Notes under the pieces: generated by a model
Told to the model about the DNA's origin: nothing
The model's input: the letters and a program-made list of their open reading frames with translations, nothing else
Databases searched by the model: none
Made by a program: the position numbers and the translations under genes
Shown: piece after piece, positions 22,346-34,305 of the stretch
Layout: each line of letters starts with the position of its first letter
How positions within the stretch are numbered: position 1 is the stretch's first letter
NCBI GenBank assembly: GCA_009192285.1
Contig: CM018604.1
Location: 3,410,001-3,474,000, forward strand
Length of the DNA: 64,000 bases
Direction of reading: 5' to 3'
Source of the DNA: Morchella semilibera
Lineage: Eukaryota; Ascomycota; Pezizomycetes; Pezizales; Morchellaceae

Positions 22346-25248
22346 GTATTGAAGGGGAGTGTGGGGCTGGGAAGTGGGGGTTGAAGCTTTCCAGCTGTTG
22401 ACATGGTGTTGTCACCCGGTATTGACATGTCTGATGTCTACACGCTTTCTTTCGTATACTAGATCAGCCACTGCCAAACCAAGGGCCAGCCGCATGGCTC
22501 TCAAAACAAAAACGAGAGGACCCTACCCTGACGGAAGGTTCGTACTCACCTGTCTAGTAACCTGCCTAGGACCCCGCACTCAAACTTCACATCAATCATA
22601 CCTACAATTCTGAACACTTCCAGTTCCCTAATGGCAACCTAACCCACGTTACGTACCCCACACTAGAGCTTACTGAACCAAACATTCACGCACCGACGCC
22701 AGGGGGAACGCATCTACCCATCATTACACAGGCATCGTGTTTCCTCATTTCCTATGGTACCCATCATAATTTACTCTATTGGTTCCGAGGAGAAACTCCT
22801 TACTAGGGCCAAAATGGCGAACTAAAAGAATTGGTAGGTTTTTGCATAGGGTTATTTGGGGGTCTCTAGTGAGCATAGCTTCATGACTACTCAGCTGTCT
22901 CCCGGTGCCCAGTGGGGACGATGGCAAGAGGTTGACTTCAGAGGGGGGTGGCCCCACATCGGGCATAGACCCCCAGATCATGGAGGCTGATATAAAATAA
23001 AGAAAGGCAAATCCCCGACGAGACATCACAGATTCCCCTTCTGCTTTCTTCAAAATAATGACTTCTTACAGCCCCACAGGGTCCAATCCCTACGCAATAG
23101 CCTCTTGTGTAAACATAAGCCTCCGACTTTCGCCCTGCAACCCCCGCCGCTGATACAAATGAGTGGAGAACCGAATGGGGACTCGCCGGGAGCTCGCACA
23201 GCAATTTACGTGGGCTGTATTTACCCTTGCCTACCTTAAGTGCTCTTCTCCCTCTTCGATGGTGCTATTGCAGTAATTTCCGGTGCTGAAGTCGACTCAA
23301 ATCAAGTCCCTGAAGTATTATCAATTACGCTTTTTCACACCTAAGCACGCCTAACTAGTATCTTTAGTACTGGGGGAGTGACCTGGAATGTGTCATTATC
23401 GCAATGAATATGGTTACATAAAGCGATTTATTCCAAGTTCCCTTCAAAGCTCCCACTCGCGGCGCGGCAATGATAGCTCGGCAGTAACGATTATACCTAG
23501 AAACTTAAGCTGGACAGGAGCTGGCGAATGAGTCTACTTACTGCTCCGAAACGACGGCTTAGGAGTGAAGGCGTACGAGAGATGGAGAGGCATCGATAAT
23601 GTTGTGCATGGTGGTGGTTGTGGGGCGACTGTGAAGGCCACAGAAAAGGTATTTCCTGAAATCAGTGGTGAGAAGCCGGCAGTTGGCCGGATGATCGGTC
23701 GCATTCGCATTCCGATGAAACTAATGTCAAGATGCAACCAACACTTTTACATCGGCAACTCAAAGAGATCGAGCACTCTGTCATTAATGGAGATGTGTTT
23801 GTATTAGGTGCCCTGTGGGGGAGACTTCGACAACAGGCTGGCAGGTTAGCAGTTTTTTTTTTTGGTGGAACGCGGTAGAAAGTTTAAGGCTTAACCCCGC
23901 TACCCACGCGCAAGGGGAGGAGAACGGCTGGTGTTCATGTGGTTAGGCGCGCTTTTTTTTCTTCCTTTTTTTTTCCCTTCCTTTTTTTCCCTTCCTTTTC
24001 TTGTAGTATAGGGCGGGCCGCCAAGAGGAAGTCACTCTACTACCCTAACACTAGTAGTACCACTACACAATAGAATAATATCCCCGATCTCCGCACAACA
24101 TTTTTCGTAAAACCCTTCCTACTGTCTAAAATCAATAAACCAATAATCTTTTAAACCATATTAATATCTCATATCTCTTTCTTCCGAATACTAACCCAAC
24201 TCTAATAAACCTAAACAAGCAATCGGATGAAAAATGACCTGTCTCGTAAGGCGGGGGTACTGTCGCTTTACTAATCCATAGACTCCAAATAATAGGCCGA
24301 CAGAAAAGCCCCACACAGAACCCCATGCCTAATCTTTACACGAAAGAGGGACCTAATACCAGTGGTAGGCAACAGGGATACCTGATGCTCGTACCCGAAC
24401 AAAGTTCTACGCATAAAGAATTGGCAATACCAGACTCAGTAACTAATCTCGTTCCTCAGCCTCCACAGTATGAGATATCGTAACAAATGACATAAGCACT
24501 AGGAACCTAGGCCGTTAAACCTTTACCTTACGTCGAATTTATAACTATATTTTCATGGTCAGGGTCCGTCCGGGTGATGCCCAGGCCATAACCCCTACTG
24601 GCAAATCTTTCCATGTGCCTGCTATCAGGAGCTTATGCAAAAGTACCTAGGACACGGAAATACTTATCACCGGAAACCTACAGCTCTGCCTATCGATACA
24701 GAGACCTTTCCGGATGGGGAATCCCCAAAATAAAATACACATAGCGTAGCAGGCAGAGAAGAACACAAGTCTTTCCACCTTGCCGTAAAGCTCTATGATG
24801 GCATGAGAAATATCAACACCACAAGGGAAGTAAAGAGTAAAAAGACCAGAACACCAGAGTCCCATTCAACTACTAGATCTGCTAACCGAGGTGTGCGGCT
24901 ACCGCACATGGGATCTCTGTACGGGTTCACGGTTCGACCTAAGATATATATAATCTGCCCTTTTCCAATCCCTCCGGGGAGTGCGGAGGGGCTGTTTTCG
25001 TGGAGCTAGAGTATTCCGGTCATATAGGACAATCCCAACTTGGCTTCTGGGGCGGCATTGTAACCATCCACAAAGTGTTTATTGTCATGGGCTGAATATT
25101 TTTAGGTTTGAATCCCGCGGTCGAGAGGGGGTCATATTTGCCCACTGTACGTTAAGGGATGGTGGGCAGTTGGTCGGCCAGGAGTGGGAGATAAAAGTGC
25201 GGGGCCCATGCACCGCAAAAAACCAAGGCCACCACGGAAACCTCGCAA
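22346..25248. other. Gene-free stretch with a poly-pyrimidine run
   Basis: No supported gene. A T/C-only run with several T-tracts lies at about 23947-24003. A minus-strand frame at 23534-23737 ends exactly in a GTAAGT donor-like site, but I recognise no domain and find no partner exon. Confidence 0.45.
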
Positions 25249-25372
25249 GAAAATTGTCAAGATGGGTACCCATGTGTACTCTCGTAGCATTTAGCAACTT
25301 TCCCTAATTGTCCTCAAGTCGGTGTAGGATTATTAGGTTCTTGGTACACTAGAGGTCGTTGGTTCGGCCTAC
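25249..25372 (+). repeat. SINE-like element, copy 2 (very diverged)
   Basis: Weakest member of the family: AAATTGTCAAGATGGGTA, then GCAACTTTCCCTAATTGTCCTC, then ATTAGGTTCTTGGTACACTAGAG, and a B-box-like TTGGTTCGGCC. The order and spacing follow the better copies, but identity is low, so this is an old copy. Confidence 0.4.
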
Positions 25373-26150
25373 TACATACTTTACATCATTGACATCTCTA
25401 TTTAGCCCACTGGTTTATTCCAATAGGCCTGGGATAGTTCTGAACCCTTGGAAAACGCCGATTCTCCTTCTCCTTAGATTCTGAACGCCTCTGCTCCATC
25501 ATATCCTATCTACACTCAAAAATGGACAGAAAGGGCCAAACGGCCATAACGGCAGATATACCGCTGGGATAACTATAATATTGATGATGGAGCAGATACT
25601 ATCGGGATTGTACCAACATGACCACAAATCAATTTGCGTCAAAGGTCGAAAAGCAAAAATGAAGATGGGGGTCAGTACCGATGAAGGATCTATATATCGT
25701 TAGACATGGCGTCCCCCCGGAAGGCCTTCTTTCTGGGCACTTAGACCGGTTAATAACCACAACACGGGGAAGACAACGGTAGGAGAATAAGAAAAGCAAG
25801 CCTACAAAACAACTGGAACAGTATGTTCCAACCACTGCTATAGTAGATGTGAAAGTAGTAGAAAAACTAAAGCAGATGCTGTTTTCTTGCCCAATCAGAC
25901 TCCCGTTCTCAAAGTAAGATTTACGGCTTGTCTTCAACTACATCCATAGAACTCAATCCAAAGTATAAACAAGGCTCCAAAGCCTATGCGCTTTTAGGAT
26001 GCCTACAGCCTAAATCGGCACTTCTCCTACAATAAACTACATGCTCGTCTCAGTAGCTTCACAGCTATCCCTCGTAGCTTTGGTCTCCCCTCCTTTAAGG
26101 TTACAAGCAATTCTCGTCTCCCATCTCACTCGTCTCCACACCTTGTATCA
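25373..26150. other. Spacer downstream of the Gag-like gene
   Basis: No polymerase or protease relic and no LTR is recognisable here. A short plus-strand frame at 25681-25782 reads LYIVRHG near its start, discussed among the rejected items. Confidence 0.4.
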
Positions 26151-28235
26151 CTATTTGCTCGACTTCCATGCCCGTCCCTGCCCCAACATCGGGCAGCTAC
26201 TTATCAAGTGGGTTGGAGAGCGGCAATAGTAGCATCGACCTTTCTTTCCTCGCAAGCGTGAGCCCTTGGGACTATTGTAGGAAGAAGGGCTTTGAGGGGG
26301 CTGAGGGTGCGAGCCGCTTGCCTGTCTCTCCAAGGATTCAGGGGATTGTATGTTGGCGCTGGCTTTGGGGAATGCCCGACCAGTCGCCGCCCGCATGGTA
26401 TTATTAGGAGTTGTTGTGGCCCTTGGCAGGGCGTCTAAAGAAGTGCTACTCGCATGGGTCGCGGGGACATTATAGGGGGTGCATACGGCACTCGGCAAGC
26501 ACCGCGATGCTAGCACAACTGGGGACGACCGACCAGAGATATTATTATTAAAAGTCCCAGGTAAGGACACATTGGACACACTTTGTGCAGAAGGGAACGG
26601 GGAGAGGTAAGGCCTAACTAAGGCGCTGGCGGATCTGGGCCTAACAGCACAATGAGTCTTGGGTTTCCCCGGGAAGGCCCCAGAGGTGGACGTGATGTTG
26701 TAAGAAGTGTTGGTGGTAGCCGGTAAAGGCGCTAGTGATGATTTACCTTTGGACATCGACATGATCCTCTGATGTGCATTTACCGCTCTCGGCAATGCCT
26801 CAGGGGATACCCTATTTATTCCACCACTCATGGCCGCAGATGATTCCCATGTTGGAGGTTGGGATGGCTCTTCCGTAGGCTGTGCCGCCTTGATATTCAT
26901 ATATCGAATTAACTCTTCCAGAGTTGGGAAATGAGCTGGAACCATCTTGGCGAAACCGATCCTTTTGTATACCCAATCCCAGTGGAGTCTAGATATGGGA
27001 CTACCAAACGTATCCTCAGATAATTCAGCTTCTGCCGCCCTTTCCAACTTTGACGAGTACAGGTTAATATATGCTTCATCCGTCTCCAGTATGTCCACTC
27101 TGTTTGTTCTCTCTCCCGGGTGGTGGGGTGGTCGCATCAGGTCAAGGGCAAGTCTTTTGTACTTGACAAGCATCATAAACCGCTTATTGAACTCAAGTAT
27201 GGGTAGCTTCACTACTAAGTTCTGAAGCTTGTTTGTCAGCTCCGTTATCCCAATTGAGCCAACATAGTGACGGATAAATTCCGTTTTAAACTCTTCCCAG
27301 TTGATCCAGTACTGATGTAGACCATTTCCTGCGCCTGGGTATTGAGCATATTTGTTTACGGGCCACTGCCGCATTGCCCAGTCATACGCAGGTCCTCTTA
27401 AATGGCCTATCGCATACGCAGCCCAAAGCTGAGTTGAATCTGTGGTTGATCTTGGATCTACACGCCCAAGAAAAGCTTGCTCCACTTTCTCAAGCCATGC
27501 GCAAGCTCTATCTGCAGGTCTCTCTCCTTGATATATCGGAAGATTGAGTGTCTTGGATCTATACTTTTCTCCTATTACCAAAGTCTGGATTGTTTGATTG
27601 GCAGCTGATAACTGTTTCTTGAGTACCATGATCTCATCTTCTCTTTCACATCTAGCCTTCCGTTCGGCAGAATATTCAGCAGTGGATAGCGACAACATCC
27701 TAGCCATCGATCTGAGCTCTTCCATAACTCCAGTCACAGGGTCGTTTTCCGAATTTTGACACTCCTGGAGTATCTGGCCATCTCCATCTACCTTCAACAT
27801 CGGTTTGTTAACATCGAGTCTGAGCTCTTCTACCTTCTCATTTGCCTCTTTCACCTCAGCCACCAACTGTTGCTCCCGTTCCTCGGCTGTTTCCATTGCT
27901 TGCTTGAGCTTGGCCTTCAGGTCTTGCTCTATTTTCTCAGCGCTGCGGCGGGCGTCCCGGATCCGGTCATAGAAGGCTTCCTCTACCTCGATATTTCTTT
28001 CCCTGAGCGCCATAAATGCGGCTATTATATCCGGGTGAGCCATGTTAATCATAGATTCTTCACCCCTCGAAATCAGTGCTTGTCTCCTTTCTTCAAAGCT
28101 TCGAGTGCGTCGGGTCTGAACGGTGAAATCATGCTCGATTGTGTCACCGGAATTCACCGAAACGTCTTCTCGCCCCTCATGGATACCTGAATCCGAGCTC
28201 GAGGCTAAGTTTGCCATTCCGACCGTTTCTGACAT
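26151..28235 (-). mobile_element. Stand-alone Gag-like protein gene (retrotransposon Gag family)
   Basis: A single uninterrupted 694-residue frame from the ATG at 28235. Order of parts: a Ser/Asp-rich head; a long coiled coil at about residues 75-165 (for example EKIEQDLKAKLKQAMETAEE) and a shorter one near 195-225; a retrotransposon Gag/capsid-type helical domain at about 245-415 with the typical WEEFKTEFIRHY and FNKRFMMLVKY segments; a long Ser/Pro/Thr-rich linker; and a CCHC zinc knuckle near the end (CYYCRSPTHLISSC). No protease, reverse transcriptase or integrase lies next to it and no flanking LTR pair was found. It looks whole. It may be a Gag-only non-autonomous element or a host gene derived from one; the sequence alone does not decide. 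Age cannot be set without LTRs. Confidence 0.75.
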
Positions 28236-28271
28236 CAGATAAAATTTCGTACGGGATAAAGAATGCGAATT

Positions 28272-28342
28272 TGATATTATAAAGATAAAACCTTGAAGAT
28301 CAAACGGAGGTGCTTTAGAACCTCCGGTTTGATAATATAAGT
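28272..28342. repeat. Interrupted palindrome upstream of the Gag-like gene
   Basis: ATCAAACGGAGGT (28299-28311) pairs with ACCTCCGGTTTGAT (28320-28333) around an eight-base loop, with one unpaired G. Outer arms ATATTAT and ATAATAT extend the symmetry. It lies about 65-100 bases upstream of the ATG at 28235, within the likely promoter or leader. Confidence 0.55.
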
Positions 28343-30589
28343 ATTTGGAAAAAAATAAATTACTCTTTCGTGTTGGTGATTCTTTGAGGACGGGGGAGCC
28401 ACCCTTAGTCTTATACCCAATGATTGCTCCTTCTTACCACGTTGTCACGTTGCGACAAGCGTGGGCCGCTTCGATGTTTAGGGAGAGTATAATCCGCACA
28501 ACTATACCTTTATTTTGATAACACGACGAAAGGACACGATAAAAGCGCTACTAGTGACTCTCACCCTATCCGCACCTCTAGATTAGTAGTAGAGAACGAA
28601 ATAACGCCGTGGCTTTTATCTTTACGTCCTTAAGGTGTAATAATTGCGTTTTTTTTTGTTCACTGGAGAGCACAGCTGAGGATGAGTGAGTGAGCATACA
28701 TGCATCTCCCCACCAATGAGTCATCGTGGCCGAGAGACATTGATACCAGTCCCCCATGCTACGACCACATGAATACCCTTGCGCCAGCTGGCCCAAAGGG
28801 GGCTATGTATGGAACGTATTCTTAATGGGCTTCGTTCCGTGAACGAGTAAGTACTCTACTTAAATCTCCCCCGCGAGTAACTAGGTCGAATGATCTTATG
28901 TGACGAGATTGTGGTTCACATAGTAAAGGGAATAAGGTACATGTATTTACCTGAACAAAACTACTTCCCCTCCTAATTCATGCTTATTACGTGTACTGAT
29001 AGACTGATAGGTTATTATTAGTCACATAATCTCATGCCGGTTGCAACTGTGGCATGCATCCGGTTCTGCACGAGGTGCACGCACAAAGACTACACCGAAA
29101 GGAACGAGTACCAGTATGTATGGGGCCTCAAAACCTATAGAATAAGCAACGGTAGCCTTATTTCCCAACTCCACCTTGTATTGATTAACCTGCTTCATCA
29201 AAGAGAATAATAAATGAAACCCAACTTAATGCCCGGCCGCCCATGATTAACCACCTTCAATCCCGGTAGCACCTTGCATACCATAACACGAATCCGAAAG
29301 GCCATAGTCCGTTGAGGGCTCCAAAGGCATAATAGAGGCTCTCAGTAATCCCACTATGGAGTGTCATAAAGATATCCATTATGGATTGTTGACGTGTCAG
29401 GATCTCTGATATCCTCGGCATTCATGGTCAGGGCTAGAAGGTTGTTTTTTGTTTTATGGGTTATCGAGCCTAAAGCCCCCCCGTAATTAATTAAGCCAGC
29501 CACCGCCCTGTACAAGCCCAACCCCGGTCGTTGTTTATGTAAGAAAGGAAAAGAGAAAAAGTGGACGCAGTATGGGCTTAAAAGGCGGCGGGTGCTCTCA
29601 GTTCTCCCCGAACCTTGTGGTCCCCACTATTGAATGGAGTACGAACAATAAGGGATTTGGACTGTTAAGGAAGACATTATGAAGGATACATCATTTTAGT
29701 AGTAATAGAGGAGAAGGGGGATCTAGAAAGGAAAGAAAAGGGACATTTGCTGAAAGAAAAAGGAGAAGATGAGGAGAAGGGGAAAAAGGCAAAAGAATAA
29801 CAAAAGATTTGAGGATGAAGGAAGGGTTAAGATATTAGGAGGGGAAAGAAGGGACTGTTCAGGGAGCTAGAAACAGTTAAGAGGTTTTTCCTGTGATCGG
29901 CAAGGAAAACTGGGGAGAGCTTCTGTTACGAGCATCTCTCCCCTCTATATCTGCACCGGGGATGGTTAACGAAGGGTTTGCTATGGTTAGCTGTTTCTAT
30001 TAGAGAGAGGGATATTATGTTTAGAGCTATGGAATGTCTTATTTTTCCTTTTCAGTATCTGTTCGGGGGTCGCTCCCCATATCGTGTTATCTATGTTAAC
30101 CTTCCTTGCTGTGGTGCCAGCCACAAGTAGGGAAGGAAGGGTTGTAGGGGTGTGAAATTAGGAACCTCTTGGCACAGGACAGATATGTACATGTATGTAT
30201 GTCCATTGCCAAGTGACCACCTAATATGGCACTTCGCATCAACTCTTGGCTTAGTGATCAATTCTGTGTCGAGTTGAAAGGCTCGTACTCCCATTAAAAC
30301 AAAAAGGACAAAAACAAGTCTAGACAACGGAAAGGAAACCCATCGAGCCTATCGGCCCGTCCCCCTTCTAATATTTATTCATCTCCGAAGACTGATGCCA
30401 ACAACGCTTACATAAAAGGCCACCTGGATAAAGTCTCAACTACATGTACTAAACCTCCTCAATCCCGTCCTGTTCCCCGCTCTTCTTCCTTCCCCCCCAG
30501 GGCTGCAACCCAAATGAGGGAGAGATGGGGGAGCCTAGAGATATGTAGCAAAAGGAAGACCGAAAACTAATGATAAAGAGAGGGAATCC
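28343..30589. other. Gene-free stretch with a purine-rich tract
   Basis: No gene supported. About 29690-29830 is almost all A/G on the plus strand (GAGGAGAAGGGG-type runs). A minus-strand frame at 30091-30327 mimics a secreted peptide but has no ATG start (see rejected items). Confidence 0.45.
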
Positions 30590-30835
30590 CAATGCTGCCT
30601 GTTACTTCTTCAAAGCACTGCTCACTGCCCAAAGTATTCCTATCACGCTGCCCAAAGTATTCCTATCACGCTGCCCAAAGTATTCCTATCACGCTGCCCA
30701 AAGTATTCCTTATTCACTGTCTAGAACCCTTCTCACTCCTCATATGCATTCTCATTGCCCAAAGCCTTTCCTCACACTGCCCGAATTCCCATTTCACTGC
30801 CCGTATTCTTTGTCACTGCCCAAAGCGTTCTTTCC
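30590..30835 (-). repeat. Minisatellite with CACTGCCCAA core, including a perfect 23-bp array
   Basis: Three to four near-perfect 23-base units (GCCCAAAGTATTCCTATCACGCT-type; core GCCCAAAGTATTCC) at about 30628-30710, followed by looser units such as CATTGCCCAAAGCC, CACTGCCCGAATTCC and CACTGCCCAAAGCG. The core is the reverse complement of the GGGCAGTG core at 21740-22345, so the two arrays share an origin, and this one has expanded recently. Confidence 0.8.
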
Positions 30836-31439
30836 CACGGGAATACAGTAGAAATCTATATAACGGCAACCATTGCATTGCCGTAGTTGTTGTCCGCTGG
30901 CTTTGATCCTGCAGCGTGGTATGCGCAGGAAACAGAAATTAGACCAGACCAGATGTTGTAACCTCTCGCCAAAAAAGACACCCGCGCAGTATTAATTCTG
31001 AGGCCTTCTCCGGCGGGAGAGGAAGGTATTGTTCGATAACGCGGCGTTAGGAGTATGGGAGATAGAACCTGCTAGCTCTATTGCTGCACTCTGCGCCAAC
31101 TTTATTACCAAAACCTTAGCCTAGTTCCAGCCCATGGCCATTGGGCTGATAGAATTGGTCCAGAGGTAGCATTTACCTCATTGTGGGGATATAAATTCAG
31201 GTCATGTTCGGGGCGCGAGCTAGTGACAGCCATAGAACGAGTATTTATAACAGCTGCTGTGTGCGCAGTACATATACCTGAAAATCGACACGTGTACCTG
31301 CGGCCGCTTTCTTGAAGTAAATTTTCACCGGAATGAACGAAGCGGTGTCTAAAGCTAAAAACTAAGGGAAACGAAAAAGATACAAGCACGAAGCCCTTAA
31401 CACAGTGACCCCAACATGACCCGCTGAAATGATACAGGA
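30836..31439. other. Gene-free stretch
   Basis: About 600 bases downstream of the hAT transposase gene with no gene. A minus-strand frame at 31105-31389 has no recognisable domain. Confidence 0.4.
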
Positions 31440-33965
31440 CCGAAGAGCCAACCCCGCCACTCCACCGATACCACCTTTTTTAATTGACTACTCAGGGATA
31501 GCCCCACCAGCTCAAAGAAGCTGCTCGAGTTCGAAGGCCTCAAACTCCGGCATCTTGCTCCAGCTTCTGATCAAGAGCATTTTTCTCCCTTCGTCTAGGA
31601 GAATACGCTCTCTTCTCTTGACGATAAGATCCCCGGATCGATAGAACAACCGCTCCGCAGACGCAGAGCCTGCCGGAACTGACAGGTAATCACGGGCCAT
31701 AGCATTGAGGCCCTTGCTATACCGATGCCCATTCTCCCTCCACCAAGTAAGAGGTTCTGTTTTCAGTGGCTCTTGCTCTTCTTTGGCCCATTGTGCTGTT
31801 GGACACTCCGGGGTTTCTTCGCTGACAAACGTGGCGGAAATATCGTTCGGTCCCGGCAAAGCATCCTTGGAATCCATCGAGGCATATTTGGCTTTGTACT
31901 CCTGTTCGAATAGCGGGAATACGACGGATGCATTAAGGCATGTTCTCGACAAGCCTTTGACCTTGTATCGGGGATCAAGAATCACTGCAATTGGGATGGA
32001 TGCAGCCAGATTGTCAGTGCTGGTATAGCCCCTGAAGTAGTCGCATGATGCTTCCCAGGCCCTTTCAAGGACACTATGAACGTGCTGCATACTAGACCCG
32101 CCGGTGCAGATATCGCAGAGATATTCACTAAGACCTGGGAATTGCTCGTTCACCATTGTTGGAGCCGACGGATAGAGATTTTTGATGGAAACCTGTAGTC
32201 TCTCGAACGCCTTGTACATATTGGCCAACACCAACCACTCTCTATGCGAAAGGCATAGCGATCCCAACTCGGGATCGCCTGGCCGCCTTAATAATTCGAC
32301 CAAAGCCGGTTCGAGACTAAGGAGTCCACCCATCATCTCCAGCATACTGCTCCACCTATTTATAACTTATTAATATGAAGATTAACGACTTCAAGCTAGG
32401 GTAACGGATATTACCTCCTATCTGCATCGATGGTAGGTCTAGTAAGACTCATTCTCCTATTATGGCCAATAGTTTTCACTGCCTGCCATATCCTTCTTGA
32501 CGAACGTATTTCCCCAACCAGGACCCGTACCTTTTCAAGTACGCCCGCTGGAGAGAGCATGAGACTAGGAAATCTCCTTTGCACCAGAACCTGATCCTCA
32601 TCCGCCTTCTCTATCTCCAGAGCAACAAGGATCCTATGTGCATTCCGGTTTACTGCCTGGGACATACAACTGATAAAGTGATGAGACGGTGACCAACTAG
32701 GGACCAGCTCGGTCAGATAGTCACAGAACCTTCCACAGATGCCGTTTTCATCTGCTGTAATACTTCCAAGCGATTCGCATATCCCATAAGTGGTCAACAC
32801 GTCCCTAACTCGCCTCGCAACGCGTTGAGACATATTGAGACACCGAAGTGGAAGACGAATGTAGTCTAGTGTTGCATATCGAAGAACAAATCCAGAGTCC
32901 ATCCAGTGCGCGGTGATGCCGATATGAGGGATATTTCCACCAGCCTTCCATGCATCGATACTGAGGTTTATCTTACCGCCGCTCTTTGCATGCGATTGCA
33001 ATGTCAACTTTAGCTCCGCAAAGATTCTATCATACATGGAATTAAAGGTTTCCACGATAGCCGCTTTGGTAACCTTAACGGACGGACCCTGGCGATCGAA
33101 TAGTCCACTGAACGTTGTGGACTCCACGACGTCGAAAGGCAGGTTGAGTTCAACGATTAGCTGGACAATCATCTCATAACGCTCGAGATCAGTATAGTCA
33201 GTTGCTTTCTTGCCGATACCCTCCAGCTCCTGATACGCCCGGACCAGAGAAGATGTCTTCTTCACCAGCCCCCTATCCGGAACCAATAATCCACAAGGAC
33301 CAGCCAGACTAACATCTCCTCCAGCGGCCTTGATGGTGGACATTGCCCTAAGGATCTCTTGAAACCGTTGCTGAGTGGTAGGGATGGTTGGATGTCTTTG
33401 CTCGAGGTGGTCAAGATATGGTTGTGAGTCCATGTCGCTAGCAGATATGTCCCTCCAGACCATACAGCAATGGCAGCATCGCACTTGGTGGTGGGATTTA
33501 TCAGCATCACCGGAGTGAGTTAATTGGATCTCGCGGATTACAAGCTTCATCGAAAAGATGAAGTTCAGTAAGGCCATATTGGTGATCCTATTAGGATCGC
33601 TGACGGTATATGGTCCATTATAGTGATCTATCATTTATCAGTCCCATGTTTATTTAAAAGAATGTTTGCATCAAGGGAGATGATATCTTACCCCAGTTTC
33701 CTTCTAGAAGCTTACAGTACTCTGTGACTTGATCAACAGACTCGTTATCCATCAAATCCCCCATGACTTTATCTCTATACTGGCAGCAGGCTACTAGGAG
33801 GTCTCAAGCTTCAACGATGAACTTTGAACCTCTCGTCCTTGAGAACTCTAAAGGATAGAGAGCTTGGATGGAAGAGGATGGGCTTAGAGATGAAGGATGA
33901 GAGATGGAGGAGATGGAAAGTGGGGAGACAATGTGAGGTGGGGCTGGATGGGGTTGGGTATGCTT
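31440..33965 (-). mobile_element. hAT-superfamily DNA transposon (ends tentative)
   Basis: The transposase gene at 31512-33764 defines the element. Its limits are tentative. A segment CCAACCCCGCCACTCCACC at 31448-31466 is similar to the reverse complement of 33937-33958 (CCCAACCCCATCCAGCCCCA). They face each other just outside the gene and would give a compact element of about 2.5 kb, a normal hAT size. I could not find a matching 8-bp target-site duplication, so the true ends may differ by tens of bases. The intact reading frame suggests a fairly young copy. Confidence 0.55.
31512..33764 (-). CDS. hAT-family transposase, three exons, full length
   Basis: Exons 33692-33764, 32415-33627 and 31512-32355 splice with GTAAGA/ATAG and GTAATA/ATAG signals and stay in frame for 709 residues, uninterrupted. 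Residues about 75-103 form a BED-like zinc finger (CCHCC, then H and H in LDHLEQRHP). The RNase H-like catalytic region shows LSIDAWKAGG (first Asp), SITADENG (second Asp), and RWSSMLEMMGG across the second intron. The C-terminal dimerisation region carries WWRENGHRYSKGLNAMA, then DYLSVPAGSASAERLFYRSG. The usual C-x-x-H motif reads CMSQ, with Gln in place of His, which may reduce activity. It would cut and paste its own element. No other transposon gene is nearby. Confidence 0.85.
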
Positions 33966-34305
33966 GCTCTACTTAATCCATACCACCCTTTCGATTACTA
34001 ATTATAACAAGGTCTCTCGTACGTATACAGAGCCTCGATATTCAAGGTCTCTCGTACGTATACAGAGCCTCGATATTCACGGGACCCCGTCCACCATCTT
34101 TGGCGCTCGCGGGGGGCTTGTTCAAGAAGTACCGACCCTCTTTTTCATATCTCATTCCACTTAACTATTTCGTTTATATCATCTTTTGTTTCTCTCCTCT
34201 AGCTCTAGCATAACATAACACCAATATCCTGTGCGATAAAACCCAGTCTTAACTACATACTTTAGTACTCCCTGCTCATCTCATTTTGAATGCACTACCC
34301 CCCTT
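33966..34305. other. Spacer with a 35-bp tandem duplication
   Basis: No gene. Apart from the tandem duplication listed separately, this is AT-rich sequence between the hAT element and a small helical gene. Confidence 0.45.
34009..34078. repeat. 35-bp tandem duplication
   Basis: Two adjacent, apparently identical 35-base units beginning AAGGTCTCTCGTACGTATAC, at 34009-34043 and 34044-34078. The unit contains the palindrome CGTACG. Confidence 0.9.

Noticed and set aside
22059-22415. 118-residue minus-strand frame
   Set aside because: It is a by-product of the degenerate minisatellite on the other strand; the translation merely repeats the unit.
23534-23737. Possible exon ending in a GTAAGT donor
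   Set aside because: The translation matches no family I know, and no in-frame partner exon could be found downstream or upstream.
25681-25782. ATG-started frame of 33 residues reading LYIVRHG, recalling the histidine phosphatase motif
   Set aside because: The residue after RHG is Val, where Glu or Gln is usual, the frame stops soon after, and no further phosphatase motif follows; likely coincidence or a tiny relic.
30091-30327. Frame that looks like a small secreted protein with a signal peptide
   Set aside because: The hydrophobic head depends on a TTG start; the first ATG lies inside the putative signal sequence, leaving no signal peptide, and there is no splice site to supply another start.
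30600-30720. Regular array that could be mistaken for a CRISPR
   Set aside because: The 23-bp units abut directly with no unique spacers, and the genome is eukaryotic; it is a minisatellite.
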